Below are positions 52,660 to 61,293 of a DNA stretch of 64,000 nucleotides, piece after piece. The notes under the pieces are model-generated. The model ran no database searches. It was given only the letters and a program-made list of their open reading frames with translations, and was not told where the DNA came from. Numbering within the stretch: position 1 is the first letter of the stretch; each line of letters starts with the position of its first letter. Position numbers and translations under genes: made by a program. Origin of the DNA: DASUPK01 sp963815665 (GTDB lineage: Bacteria; Actinomycetota; Thermoleophilia; Solirubrobacterales; 70-9); contig CAWFHN010000013.1 in assembly GCA_963815665.1 (NCBI GenBank), positions 754,708 through 818,707 of the forward strand, in the 5' to 3' direction.

Positions 52660-53733
52660 CTAGGTCCGGATGTGGATCACGTCGCCATCCTCGACGACGT
52701 AGTCGCGGCCCTCGATGCGCAACGTGCCGCGGTCGCGAGCCGCCGCGTAGCCGCCCGCGTCGACCAGCTCGTCCCAGCCGACCACCTCGGCGCGGACGAA
52801 CCTCCGCTGGATGTCCCCGTGCACCCGCCCGGCAGCGTCGTAGGCCGTCCCTCCACGTCGCAGCGTGCGGGCCATGGCCTCCTTGTCGGTGTCGGCGGTG
52901 AAGAAGCTGACGAGGTCGAGCAGCTCGAAGGCTGCGCGGATCAACCGCTCCAGCCCGGAGCGCTCGATGCCGAGCTCGCCGCGCATCTCCTCCGCCTCCG
53001 CCACATCGAGTTCCCGCAGATCCGCCTCGATGCGCGCCGAGATCACCACGACCTTCGCCTCCATTCCCTCCGCGTGGGCGAGCAGCTCCGGCGGCGGCTC
53101 GGTCTCTCCCTCGTCGACGTTGACGACGTAGAGGACGGGCTTCGCCGTCAGCGGGGAGAGCTTGCGCAGGGCGTCGGGGGCGGCCTCGGGCAGGGGAACC
53201 TCGCGGGCCGGGCGCCCGGCCGACAGGGCCTCGACCACCCGCTCCAGCCAGCCGTGTTCGGCCACGGACGCCTTGTCGCCCGACCGGGCCAGCTTGGTGA
53301 CGCGCTCGAGGCGCCGCTCGGCCGACTCGAGGTCGGCCGCGAGCAGCTCAGTCTCGATCAGCTCGGCGTCGGCGACTGGGTCGACCCTGCCCTCCGGATG
53401 GGCCACCGAGCCGGCGCCATGGGCGCGGATCACGTGGCAGATCGCGTCGGTCTCCCTGATCGATGCCAGGAACCGGTTGCCGAGGCCCTCGCCCTGAGAC
53501 GCGCCCTTGACCAGCCCGGCGATGTCGTGAAAGTCGATCGTCTCGTAGAGGGTCTCCGACGAGCGCAGGGTCTCCGCGACCCGGTCGAGCCGCTCGTCAG
53601 GGACCTGGACGACGGCCACGTTCGGCTCGACGGTGGTGAACGGGTAGTCGCCGGTCTCGGCCCCGGCGGCCGTCAGCGCATTGAACAGCGTCGACTTGCC
53701 CGCGTTGGGCATCCCGACGATTCCGATCTTCAT
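52660..53733 (-). CDS. ychF: YchF/OLA1-type redox-regulated ATPase
   Basis: A 357-residue OBG-like P-loop protein. Walker A is GMPNAGKST; the G2/G3 region DIAGLVKGASQGEGLGN is a family hallmark, and NVDE replaces NKxD, the change that makes YchF prefer ATP over GTP. A central coiled coil and a C-terminal TGS domain (residues about 275-357, with VHGDIQRRFVRAEVV) complete it. It binds ribosomes and is linked to oxidative stress and translation. The start is ATG at 53733; PAP2 lies 13 nt upstream on the same strand. Confidence 0.96.
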   Translation of the reverse strand: MKIGIVGMPNAGKSTLFNALTAAGAETGDYPFTTVEPNVAVVQVPDERLDRVAETLRSSETLYETIDFHDIAGLVKGASQGEGLGNRFLASIRETDAICHVIRAHGAGSVAHPEGRVDPVADAELIETELLAADLESAERRLERVTKLARSGDKASVAEHGWLERVVEALSAGRPAREVPLPEAAPDALRKLSPLTAKPVLYVVNVDEGETEPPPELLAHAEGMEAKVVVISARIEADLRELDVAEAEEMRGELGIERSGLERLIRAAFELLDLVSFFTADTDKEAMARTLRRGGTAYDAAGRVHGDIQRRFVRAEVVGWDELVDAGGYAAARDRGTLRIEGRDYVVEDGDVIHIRT

Positions 53734-53746
53734 CGCCCGATCCGCA

Positions 53747-54268
53747 CTAGAGCGGGACTACCAGGCCCAGGGCCGTGCCCAGAATCGCCCCGGCGACGAC
53801 GTCGGACGGGTAGTGCATCCCCAGGTACGGCCGGCAGGCCGAGATCGCGACGGCGAGGACGAAGAGGAACGCCGCCTCCGGTGCGATCCGGGTCATGGCG
53901 GTCGCGCAGGCAAAGGAGGCGGTCGCGTGGGCTGACGGGAAGCTCAGCGAGCTCGGCGCCCCGCCCAGGGGCGGCAGGCCCTCGAGCACCGGGCGCTGGC
54001 GCCTGACGATCAGCTTGACCGCGAAGTTGAGGCCGATCGCGACCGGCCCGAGAATCCCAGCGATGACCCAGTCCTCGCCGTTGTCGGGATCGACGAACGC
54101 GAGGACTATCCCGATCGCGAACCAGATCGCACCGTATTCGCCGATCTTCCCCAGCGCCTTCGCCACGGCCTCCGCCGCGGGACTGTGGAACCGGGTGCGC
54201 ATCGCGTAGAGCACGCGACTGTCGAGGCTCTGCAGCACCGGCGCAGAATACGGTTGATGCGAGGGCAC
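53747..54268 (-). CDS. PAP2-family membrane phosphatase
   Basis: A 173-residue integral membrane acid phosphatase. The three PAP2 motifs are visible: KLIVRRQRP, PSAHATASF and CRPYLGMHYPSDVVAG, with the catalytic His in the last two. About five hydrophobic segments are predicted. Candidates are undecaprenyl-diphosphate phosphatase or phosphatidate/decaprenyl-phosphoribose phosphatase activity. The start is GTG at 54268; TATATC lies close upstream, but the promoter is unclear. It is divergent from the BtrH-like gene. Confidence 0.9.
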   Translation of the reverse strand: MPSHQPYSAPVLQSLDSRVLYAMRTRFHSPAAEAVAKALGKIGEYGAIWFAIGIVLAFVDPDNGEDWVIAGILGPVAIGLNFAVKLIVRRQRPVLEGLPPLGGAPSSLSFPSAHATASFACATAMTRIAPEAAFLFVLAVAISACRPYLGMHYPSDVVAGAILGTALGLVVPL

Positions 54269-54302
54269 GCGATATACCTGAAGCTGCGTCAGACTCAGTC
54301 GG

Positions 54303-55304
54303 ATGGCTGAGACGGCGAACAGGGTGATGGTGCCGGGCTACCGGCACGTGCCGGGCAACCACTGCGGCTCCACGGCGCTGCGCAACCTGCTCGCCTTCCA
54401 CAGCGTCGAGATCTCCGAGGAGATGGCGTTCGGGCTCGGCGCCGGGGCGTGCTTCTACTACGTGGTCCTCGACGAGCACTCGCCCACCCGCTTCACCAAC
54501 GGCCGCGCCGCACGCCTCGAGGAGAACTTCCTCGAGCTGACCGAGGTGCCGCTGCGGCTGCGGACCGAGGCCGACCCCGAGGCCTCCTGGCGGATGGCCA
54601 AGGAGGACGTCGACGATGGCCGGCCGGTGCTGGTCCTCACCGACCTCTACTACCTCGATCACTACGGTCGCTCGGCGCACTTCCCGGGGCACGCCGTGGT
54701 GCTGGCCGGTTACGACGACGAGCTCGCCTGGCTCTCCGACACCTCTTTCGAGGACCTGCAGACGACCTCGCTGGAGAGCCTGCGGGAGGCGCGTCACTCC
54801 CAGCAGCCGATCTTCCCCCTCGAGGGCCACGCGATCGACCTGCCCGAGGGCGTCGAGCTGAGCCGCGACGATCTGATCGCGCACGCCCCCAAGGCGATCT
54901 CGCGGGCGGCGAGCCAGATGCTCGAGCCGCCGCTCGGCGACTTCGAGGGGCTGCCGGCCCTGCGCCGCTTCGCCTCCGAGGTGGACGGCTGGCCGGAGGC
55001 GACCGAGGACTGGCAATGGTGCGCTCGCTTCCTCTACCAGGTGATCGAGCGCCGCGGAACCGGCGGAGGAAACTTCCGGCGGATGTACTCGCGCTTCCTG
55101 GAGGAGGCGGGTTATGAGGAGGCGTCGCTGGCGGGCGAGGCCGCGGATGATTGGTCGCAGCTGGCTCTCGCGGCGCGCTCGGCGAGCGAGCCCGACGAGG
55201 CCGATCCGGAGCACTGGCGTCTCCTGGCGGGCGAGGCGGCGAAGGTGCTGGACGCCGAGGAGCGCCTCTGGTCGGCGCTCGCCGAGCGCGGGGAAGGCTC
55301 CTAG
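54303..55304 (+). CDS. BtrH N-domain/DUF4872 protein (cysteine-peptidase-like fold)
   Basis: A 333-residue protein. The N-terminal BtrH_N-like half has PGNHCGSTALRNLL with Cys21, FPGHAVVLAGYDDE with His130 and WLSDTSF with Asp146, which look like a Cys-His-Asp triad of C39-peptidase-like fold. The C-terminal half (from about 190) is helical, as in DUF4872. BtrH is known from butirosin biosynthesis, where it transfers an acyl chain from carrier protein; this relative could be an acyltransferase or amidase. No biosynthetic cluster surrounds it. The 3' end overlaps the convergent methyltransferase gene by 4 nt. Confidence 0.78.
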   Translation: MAETANRVMVPGYRHVPGNHCGSTALRNLLAFHSVEISEEMAFGLGAGACFYYVVLDEHSPTRFTNGRAARLEENFLELTEVPLRLRTEADPEASWRMAKEDVDDGRPVLVLTDLYYLDHYGRSAHFPGHAVVLAGYDDELAWLSDTSFEDLQTTSLESLREARHSQQPIFPLEGHAIDLPEGVELSRDDLIAHAPKAISRAASQMLEPPLGDFEGLPALRRFASEVDGWPEATEDWQWCARFLYQVIERRGTGGGNFRRMYSRFLEEAGYEEASLAGEAADDWSQLALAARSASEPDEADPEHWRLLAGEAAKVLDAEERLWSALAERGEGS

Positions 55305-55912
55305 CGCTTCACGAACCGCGCGAAGTAGCCGAGCGCGTTGCCGACCCGCCGCTCATAGCCGAGGCCGGCGCCCGTGGCGCGCAGCCGCAGCGGTCCGAGG
55401 CGGACGTAGTGCGGGTCGCCGAACAGCTCGCCGACGATCAGCCGGCCGCCGGGCTTCAGGACCCGGGAGAGCTCGCGCAGGGCCGCCTCCTGGTCCGGGA
55501 TCTCTCCCAGGACCGCGATGAGGTAAGCCGCGTCGTAGGTCCCGTCCTCGTAGGGCATCGCCGTCGCGTCGGATTGCGTCGGCGTGACGTTCGCCAGCCC
55601 CCGCTCCTCGGCTCGCCCCATCGTGTGGTCGAGCATCTCCTGCTGGAGATCGAGGATGTCGACCTCGCCGCCGGGCTGCACCCACTCGGCCATCTCGAGC
55701 GTGTAGTAGCCCGTTCCCGGGCCGACCTCGAGGACGCGCTCTCCCGGCGCCGGCGCGAGGATCTCGCGCAGCCGCGGCTTGGTGATCAGCGGGTGGGGCG
55801 ACTCGACCCAGAAGCGCTGGCCGTAGGGGCACGCCGAGGGGTTCTTGCGCCACCAGAGCGCCGCCCCTGCGACGGCCAGAGCGGCGCCCAGCAGCAGGCG
55901 CCCTGCCTTCAC
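55301..55912 (-). CDS. Class I SAM-dependent methyltransferase with N-terminal membrane helix
   Basis: A 203-residue methyltransferase of the UbiE/Methyltransf_11 type. Residues 1-21 are one hydrophobic helix (LLLGAALAVAGAALWW) that probably anchors it. Motif I is VLEVGPGTGYYTLEMAEW, motif II region GGEVDILDLQQ, and LKPGGRLIVGELFGDPH is motif III. PYGQRFWVESPHPLITKPRL precedes the fold. The GTG start overlaps the stop of the preceding 72-residue gene (GTGA). It is the last gene of a six-gene minus-strand run. Confidence 0.88.
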   Translation of the reverse strand: MKAGRLLLGAALAVAGAALWWRKNPSACPYGQRFWVESPHPLITKPRLREILAPAPGERVLEVGPGTGYYTLEMAEWVQPGGEVDILDLQQEMLDHTMGRAEERGLANVTPTQSDATAMPYEDGTYDAAYLIAVLGEIPDQEAALRELSRVLKPGGRLIVGELFGDPHYVRLGPLRLRATGAGLGYERRVGNALGYFARFVKR

Positions 55913-56127
55913 CCGCTGAAGCCGATCTTCCCGGGGGTGGTCGCGCTGCGGATGAAGACGACCTGGCTCAGGTCGATCGCGACCGCGCCCTCCTCGGCGT
56001 CTATGTCGATCCAGCCGCCACCCTTCTCCAGCGCCTTGCGCAGGTCCTTGAGGCTGCCGTCGTCGATTCGTACCTCGACGACCTGCCCGCCCGAGAACCC
56101 GATCGAAACCCGTTCAGCTGACGTCAT
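55909..56127 (-). CDS. 72-residue beta-rich conserved-looking protein, unknown function
   Basis: A small protein of 72 residues in a strand-helix-strand pattern (VSIGFSGGQVVEVRI, LKDLRKALEKGG, WIDIDAEEGAVAIDLSQVVFI). It is not hydrophobic, so it is a soluble adapter-like domain. The ATG at 56127 has AAGGAG six to seven bases upstream and overlaps the epimerase stop codon by one base (TGATG); the methyltransferase GTG overlaps its own stop. I do not recognise the family. It is too tightly packed not to be a real gene. Confidence 0.75.
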   Translation of the reverse strand: MTSAERVSIGFSGGQVVEVRIDDGSLKDLRKALEKGGGWIDIDAEEGAVAIDLSQVVFIRSATTPGKIGFSG

Positions 56128-56538
56128 CAATGCTCCTTGGCCGGTTCGACGATCTCGGTCAGCACGCCGCCGGTCGAGCGCGGGTGCAGGAATGCGACCC
56201 GTGAGTCGCGGATCCCCCGTCGCGGCTCGGAGTCGATCAGCTCGATCCCGGCGTCGCTGAGCTTGCCGAGGACGTCGTCGATGTCGCCGACGGCATATGC
56301 GACGTGATGCAGGCCGGGCCCGCGCTTGGCGAGGTACTTGCCGACCGGGGTATCCGGGTCCAGCGGCCTGCAGCAGCTCGACGTGGCCCTCGCCGACGTC
56401 GAGCAGGGCGGCCTCGACGCCCTGGGACTCCACCGTCTCGCGATGGGCGAGCGGCATGCCGAGGGCCTTCTCGTAGAGGGCGAGGGCGCCCTCGAGGTCG
56501 TCGGTGGCGACGCCGATGTGATCGATCCGGTCGAACAC
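56127..56538 (-). pseudogene. mce: Methylmalonyl-CoA epimerase with a single-base frameshift
   Basis: The frame starts FDRIDHIGVATDDLEGALALY and DVGEGHVELLQ, a VOC-fold methylmalonyl-CoA/ethylmalonyl-CoA epimerase. After residue 57 the frame goes wrong. Removing one C of the GGCC at 56365-56368 restores QPLDPDTPVGKYLAKRG, then GLHHVAYAVGDIDD, HPRSTGGVLTEIVEP and a stop at 56127, a full epimerase of 136 residues. As written, the coding length of 412 nt is not a multiple of three. It is either an assembly error or a recent mutation. The start is GTG. The gene lies 12 nt after DUF1385 and abuts the 72-residue gene. Confidence 0.9.
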
Positions 56539-56550
56539 GGGCTGGGAAGT

Positions 56551-57426
56551 CTACGTAGCCGGGGCCGGTTCGCTCGGCGCGCGCTCGCCCTCGGCCTCCT
56601 GCTCGACGCGGAGGATCTCGCGCAGGGCGGCTATTCCGACCTCGAGCTGCTCGGGCGTCGGCTCCTTGGTCGCGATCAGGCGCTGGATCTCATGACCGGG
56701 GCGGTGGAAGGCGCGCGCCGCCGACGTCTCGGGGTTGCGCTCGCTCCAGGCGAACATCTCCGCCGCGATCGAGGCGCTGGCGACGCCCACCGCCGCCCGG
56801 GCCACGGGCCCAGGCTGCTCCAGGGTCCGCTCCAGCAGCAGCTGGCCGGCCGCCGAGAGCACCAGCATCGGGGCGACGAGGTTGGAGCCGCAGCGCTCGT
56901 GCTCCTTGGTGGCGGACGCGGGGTCGTCGGAGCCGGCCTCGTAGGCGCCGATCGCCTTGTGCTCGACGCCGTGGTAGGCCGCGAGGTTGCGGTCGCTGAG
57001 CGCGACCATCGCCGGAGCGAGGCCGAGAGCCGCCTGCACCAGCTCGCCCGCGGCGCTCGCGCGGCGCTTGCGCAGTGCCCGGCTGGCGCTCGAAGCGACC
57101 AGCATCGCGGCGATCACCCGCACGTCCTCGAACGGGAGGCGGGCCGCCCGCAGCTTCATACGGACGGTCGGGATCAGCAGGAACGCCTCCGCCAGCCGCA
57201 GCGGCCCGCGCAGCAGGGGAATGCGCACGGCCAGATCGGGGGCGAGGGCGGGCTTGCGGGCCGAGGCGACCTGGATCTCTCCCTTGGAGTCTCGTGCGGC
57301 CGCGGCCCAGGAGGTGGGGCCGTGGATCAGGAGGCCGTTGCGCAGCGCCATCCCGCCGAGGCGGATGACGTATGCCCCCTGCTCCGTCTCTTGGGCAGCG
57401 GCCCGGTCCCCGTTGGTCTCGCTCAC
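56551..57426 (-). CDS. DUF1385 family protein
   Basis: A 291-residue protein of the DUF1385 family, common in actinobacteria and firmicutes. It has the N-terminal IRLGGMALRNGLLIHGPTSW, the key AAYHGVEHKAIGAYEAG motif near residue 150, then HERCGSNLVAPMLVLSAAG and FHRPGHEIQRLIATKEP. Two or three hydrophobic stretches suggest a membrane protein. The conserved His/Glu/Cys residues suggest metal or Fe binding, but the role is unknown. The GTG at 57426 overlaps the stop of the upstream M20 gene (GTGA). Confidence 0.88.
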   Translation of the reverse strand: MSETNGDRAAAQETEQGAYVIRLGGMALRNGLLIHGPTSWAAAARDSKGEIQVASARKPALAPDLAVRIPLLRGPLRLAEAFLLIPTVRMKLRAARLPFEDVRVIAAMLVASSASRALRKRRASAAGELVQAALGLAPAMVALSDRNLAAYHGVEHKAIGAYEAGSDDPASATKEHERCGSNLVAPMLVLSAAGQLLLERTLEQPGPVARAAVGVASASIAAEMFAWSERNPETSAARAFHRPGHEIQRLIATKEPTPEQLEVGIAALREILRVEQEAEGERAPSEPAPAT

Positions 57427-58763
57427 GCCAGCATCCTCCGCGGGAGCTCGTGGAAGAAGCGGGCCGAGAGCTCGATGTCGGAGACGGGCACCCGCTCGTC
57501 GGCGCCGTGGATCAGCGGTGCGGACTCCAGCAGCCCGATCTCGCGATGCGGGCAGAACCCGTAGACCACGGCGTCCGGGAAGGCGGAGCGGAACGGGTTG
57601 CTGTCGCTGAAGCCGGGCATCACAGTCGGCGCGATGCCGGCTTCGGGATCGGCATCCGCGAGCCAGCCCCGGATCGCGTCGGCGAGCGGAGACTCCAGCG
57701 GCGAGCTGTTGCCCACCACGGCCTCACTGAACTCCACCTCGTAGTCCCCCTCCCCGATCAGCGCCGCGAGTTGCCGGAGAGCGTCGTCGCGGCCCTGTCC
57801 CGGCGGGACCCGGCAGTCGATCAATGCCTCGGCCTCGGAGGGAATCACGTTGGCCTTCCTGCCTGAGCTGGACTTGGTCGGTGTCAGCGTGACCCCCAGC
57901 ATCGGCTCGACCAGGTAGTCGGCGAGCAGCTGCTCCTGCGCGCGGATGCGCTCGAGGCCGGCGCGAACCCCCTCCTCGCCGGGGAAGGGCTCGCCGAGCA
58001 GGGCCTCGAGCAGCGCCTCGCCGACGTCGGTCGGCTCCGGCGGCGGCTGCTCGGAGAGCGCGGCAAGGTAGCCGGAGAGCTTGAGCAGGGCGTTGTCGCC
58101 GATCCGCGGCAGCGATGCGTGTCCGGCCTGGCCGTGGGTCCGCAGCTTCATCCGGAAGATGCCCTTCTCCCCGACGCTCAGCGTGTAGAGGCGCCGGCCG
58201 CCGAACTCCACGATCTGGCCGCCGCCCTCATTGACCACGAAGTCGCTGCGCACCTTCTCGGACCGCTGCTCGCAGAGCCACTGCGCTCCCAGCCCGCCGC
58301 CGACCTCCTCGTCGGCGGTGATGACCAGCAGGAGGTCGCCGGAGGGCGGCCGCCAGCCGCTCTCGCCCAAGGTGGCAGCGGCGGCGACCTCGGCGGCCAC
58401 CTGGCCCTTCATGTCGAGGGCGCCACGGCCTCGCACCCATCCATCCGCGACGTCCCCGGCCCAGGGGTCGAAGGTCCACTCCTCGGGATCGGCGCGGACG
58501 GTGTCGACGTGGCCGAGGAGGGTCAGCGTCGGCCCGTCCCCTGCACCGCGCAGCCGGGCGACCAGATTGGGGCGGCCGGGCTCCGCGGAGAGCTGCTCGC
58601 ACTCGAAGCCGGCCGCCGTGAGCGTCTCCTGCAGGAAGTCCTGGACCGGGCCCTCGTTGCCCGGCGGATTGACGGTGTCGGCCTGGATCAGCCAGCCGAG
58701 CAGGTCGACGGCCCGAGGGCCGAGGCCCTGGGGGACGGCTGCCGTTGCGGTGCCCTCCTCCAT
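57423..58763 (-). CDS. M20 family metallopeptidase (ArgE/DapE/acetylornithine-type)
   Basis: A 446-residue M20 amidohydrolase/peptidase. Metal ligands and catalytic residues are visible in LLGHVDTV, GRGALDMKGQ, ITADEEVGGG, GFSDSNPF and PLIHGADERV. The dimerisation lid carries GRKANVIPSEAEALIDCRVPPG. These enzymes cleave N-acyl amino acids or dipeptides; the exact substrate is unknown. The ATG at 58763 gives MEEGTATAAVPQ; the frame is open far upstream but that stretch is antisense to, or in another frame of, the chromate transporter gene. DUF1385 follows with a 4-nt overlap. Confidence 0.9.
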   Translation of the reverse strand: MEEGTATAAVPQGLGPRAVDLLGWLIQADTVNPPGNEGPVQDFLQETLTAAGFECEQLSAEPGRPNLVARLRGAGDGPTLTLLGHVDTVRADPEEWTFDPWAGDVADGWVRGRGALDMKGQVAAEVAAAATLGESGWRPPSGDLLLVITADEEVGGGLGAQWLCEQRSEKVRSDFVVNEGGGQIVEFGGRRLYTLSVGEKGIFRMKLRTHGQAGHASLPRIGDNALLKLSGYLAALSEQPPPEPTDVGEALLEALLGEPFPGEEGVRAGLERIRAQEQLLADYLVEPMLGVTLTPTKSSSGRKANVIPSEAEALIDCRVPPGQGRDDALRQLAALIGEGDYEVEFSEAVVGNSSPLESPLADAIRGWLADADPEAGIAPTVMPGFSDSNPFRSAFPDAVVYGFCPHREIGLLESAPLIHGADERVPVSDIELSARFFHELPRRMLA

Positions 58764-58783
58764 CGATCCCAGCCTAGCGGGGG

Positions 58784-59938
58784 CTAGGGCAGCGGCCCCC
58801 CGGCGAGCGCGATCGCCACGCCGACCGCGCCGGCGCCGACCAGCGTCTCGACCACCCCCCGGCGGACGACCAGCAGCGCGATCGCCGCGGCCGCGAGGAC
58901 CCCGAACTGCCAGCCGAGGTGCAGTGCGCCGGCGAGGGTGACCGCGGAGCCGAGGATCGCCCCGATCGCCGCCGGCCCGGCGCCGTCCAGGAAGCCCCGC
59001 GCCTTGTCGTTGCCACGCAGCCGCTCGAAGCGACCGCCACCGAGCAGGACGAACGAGAAGGAGGGCGCGAAGGCGACTGCCGCCGCGAGCAGCGCGCCGC
59101 ACACCCCATGGGCGGCGTAGCCGACCGCCGCCACCGTCGCGACGACCGGGCCCGGGGTGACCTGGCCGAGCGCCACCGCGTTCAGGAACTGGGCGTTCGT
59201 CATCCAGTGGTAGACGTGGACGGCGTCGTCCTGCATCAGGGGAATGATCACGAAGCCCCCGCCGAACGAGAGGGCGCCGACCTTGAGCGCGGTCCATGCC
59301 AGGGCGCCGATCCCGCCGGAGGAGGCCACCGCGGTGAGCGACGCCGGCTTCCAGCCGAAGGCCGCGGCACCCGAGAACCAGCCGCGGCGGACGAGCTCGA
59401 AGAGCCCGCAGGCGAGCAGGACCAGCACCAGATAGGGGCCGATCAGGATCGCGGCGAGCACCCCTGCCAGCAGGTAGATCAGCCAGCGCGGGCGATGCCC
59501 GTGTCCCTCCATCGCGTGGTGGTAGCTGGGCCCGACGAGCTCGCTTCCGGCCCGTACCGCGACCGTCGCGACGGCCGCCCCCGCGCCGGCCCCCGCTCCC
59601 CGCACCCAGAGCGGCGGCGAGGAGGAGAGGAAGAGCACGGACAGCGCCAGCACCATGATCACGGCCGGGACGACGAACCCGAGGCCGCCGACGACCGCCC
59701 CCATCGGGCCGCCGACCCGGTAGGCGCCGAAGATCGAGAGCTGGGTCGAGGAGGGGCCGGGGAGCAGCGAGCAGGCGGCGTTGGCGTCCTCGAACGCCCG
59801 GGGGTCCATCCAGCCGTGCTTGCGGACGACCAGCTCGCGCAGCAGGGTGACGTGCGCCGGCGGGCCCCCGAACCCTGTAAGCCCGATCCGCAGCCACTCC
59901 CGCGCGATCGTCCCGAGGGGGGCCGTGGGGCGGGTCAT
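58784..59938 (-). CDS. chrA: Chromate transporter (ChrA, two-domain)
   Basis: A 384-residue membrane protein with about ten helices arranged as two homologous halves. The first half has GLTGFGGPPAHVTLLREL and LLPGPSSTQLSIFGAYRVGG. The second has KVGALSFGGGFVIIPLMQDD and ALGQVTPGPVVATVAAVG. FGG and the PGP motif are repeated, as in full-length CHR family proteins. These export chromate or take up related anions. The ATG at 59938 is used; a longer frame extends upstream over the divergent rarA. It is the first gene of the six-gene run ending at 55301. Confidence 0.92.
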   Translation of the reverse strand: MTRPTAPLGTIAREWLRIGLTGFGGPPAHVTLLRELVVRKHGWMDPRAFEDANAACSLLPGPSSTQLSIFGAYRVGGPMGAVVGGLGFVVPAVIMVLALSVLFLSSSPPLWVRGAGAGAGAAVATVAVRAGSELVGPSYHHAMEGHGHRPRWLIYLLAGVLAAILIGPYLVLVLLACGLFELVRRGWFSGAAAFGWKPASLTAVASSGGIGALAWTALKVGALSFGGGFVIIPLMQDDAVHVYHWMTNAQFLNAVALGQVTPGPVVATVAAVGYAAHGVCGALLAAAVAFAPSFSFVLLGGGRFERLRGNDKARGFLDGAGPAAIGAILGSAVTLAGALHLGWQFGVLAAAAIALLVVRRGVVETLVGAGAVGVAIALAGGPLP

Positions 59939-59949
59939 ACTGCGGCAGC

Positions 59950-61293
59950 ATGGCGAACCCGGGGGACCAGCTCTTCGAGACCGGCGATCAGACGCCTCGG
60001 ATGGGCGTCCCTCCCGAGGACGCGCCGCTCGCGGTCCGCATGCGACCGCGGGACCTGGACGAGCTGGCGGGCCAGACCCATCTGCTCGAGCCGGGCTCGT
60101 CCCTGCGGATCGCAATCGAGTCCGGCGAGCCGCACAGCGCGATCTTCTATGGGCCGCCCGGCAGCGGCAAGACGACCGTGGCGCGGATCATCGCCGAACG
60201 GGCCAAGGGGGCCTTCGAGGAGCTCTCGGCCGTCAACGCCGGGCGGCCCGAGGTCCGCGAGGTGATCGCGCGCGCCAAGGAGCGCCGCGCCTCAGGTCGC
60301 CCGACGATCTTCTTCCTCGACGAGATCCACCGCTTCAACAAGGCGCAGCAGGACGCGCTCCTGCCGGCGGTCGAGGAGGGGCTCGTAACCCTGATCGGGG
60401 CGACCACCGAGAACCCGTACTTCGAGGTCAACTCCGCGCTGCTCTCCCGCTCCCAGATCTACGAGTTCCGGCCGCTGACGCCGACCGAGATCGAGGAGCT
60501 CCTGCTCCGCGCCCTGGGCGACGAGCGCGGCATCCCCCAGCCGCCGGGCATCTCCGATGAGGCGCTCGAGATGCTGACGACCCGCGCGGGCGGCGACGGC
60601 CGCGTGGCGCTGGCGGCGCTGGAGCGCGCCGCGGAGGCCACCAGCCGGACCGGAGGGCCGGAGATCGGCGTCGCGGCGGTCGAGGACGCTCTGCAACGCA
60701 AGGCACTCCTCTACGACCGCGAGGGCGACAAGCACTACGACTACATCTCGGCCTGGATCAAGGCGACTCGCGGGTCGGACGTCGACGCGTCGATCTACTA
60801 CCTCGCCGTGATGCTGGAGGGGGGCGAGGACCCTCGCTTCATCGCCCGGCGGATGGTGATCTTCGCCTCCGAGGACATCGGCAATGCCGATCCGCAGGCA
60901 CTGATGGTCGCCAACGCGGCGGCCCAGGCGGTGGACCGCGTCGGACTGCCCGAGTGCGTGCTCAACCTCGGCCAGGCCGCCGCCTATCTCGCGCTGGCGC
61001 CGAAGTCGAACGCCTCGACGCGGGCGATCTCCAGGGCGAGCGCCCACGTTCGCGAGCACGGCGCCGCCGAGCCGCCGCCCTACCTGCAGGACGCCCACTA
61101 CCCCGGCGCCAAGCAGCTCGGCCGCGGCGAGGGGTATCGCTACCCTCACGACGAGCCGGGCGGGGTCACCGACCAGCCGCTGAGCCCGGAGTCGCTCCGC
61201 GGCGAGCGCTTCTACGAGCCAACCGATCGCGGCTTCGAGGCGGAGCTCTCCGAGCGGCTCGAGCGCCTGCGCAAGCTCCTTTCCCAGGATTAG
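59950..61293 (+). CDS. rarA: Replication-associated recombination protein A (RarA/MgsA)
   Basis: A 447-residue AAA+ ATPase that acts at stalled replication forks and is related to clamp-loader proteins. Walker A is FYGPPGSGKTTVARII near residues 66-81, Walker B is IFFLDEIHRFNKAQQ, sensor I is TLIGATTENP, and the arginine finger sits in SALLSRSQIYEF. The C-terminal helical tetramerisation part contains EDPRFIARRMVIFASEDIGN, a strong family signature. The ATG start lies 11 nt from the chrA start on the opposite strand, so the promoters must overlap. CATACT lies eight bases upstream. Confidence 0.95.
   Translation: MANPGDQLFETGDQTPRMGVPPEDAPLAVRMRPRDLDELAGQTHLLEPGSSLRIAIESGEPHSAIFYGPPGSGKTTVARIIAERAKGAFEELSAVNAGRPEVREVIARAKERRASGRPTIFFLDEIHRFNKAQQDALLPAVEEGLVTLIGATTENPYFEVNSALLSRSQIYEFRPLTPTEIEELLLRALGDERGIPQPPGISDEALEMLTTRAGGDGRVALAALERAAEATSRTGGPEIGVAAVEDALQRKALLYDREGDKHYDYISAWIKATRGSDVDASIYYLAVMLEGGEDPRFIARRMVIFASEDIGNADPQALMVANAAAQAVDRVGLPECVLNLGQAAAYLALAPKSNASTRAISRASAHVREHGAAEPPPYLQDAHYPGAKQLGRGEGYRYPHDEPGGVTDQPLSPESLRGERFYEPTDRGFEAELSERLERLRKLLSQD

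Noticed and set aside
58764..59951. Extension of the M20 peptidase frame over the chromate transporter
   Set aside because: The added part is a different frame of chrA and consists of Arg/Gly-rich sequence. The ATG at 58763 starts the real protein.
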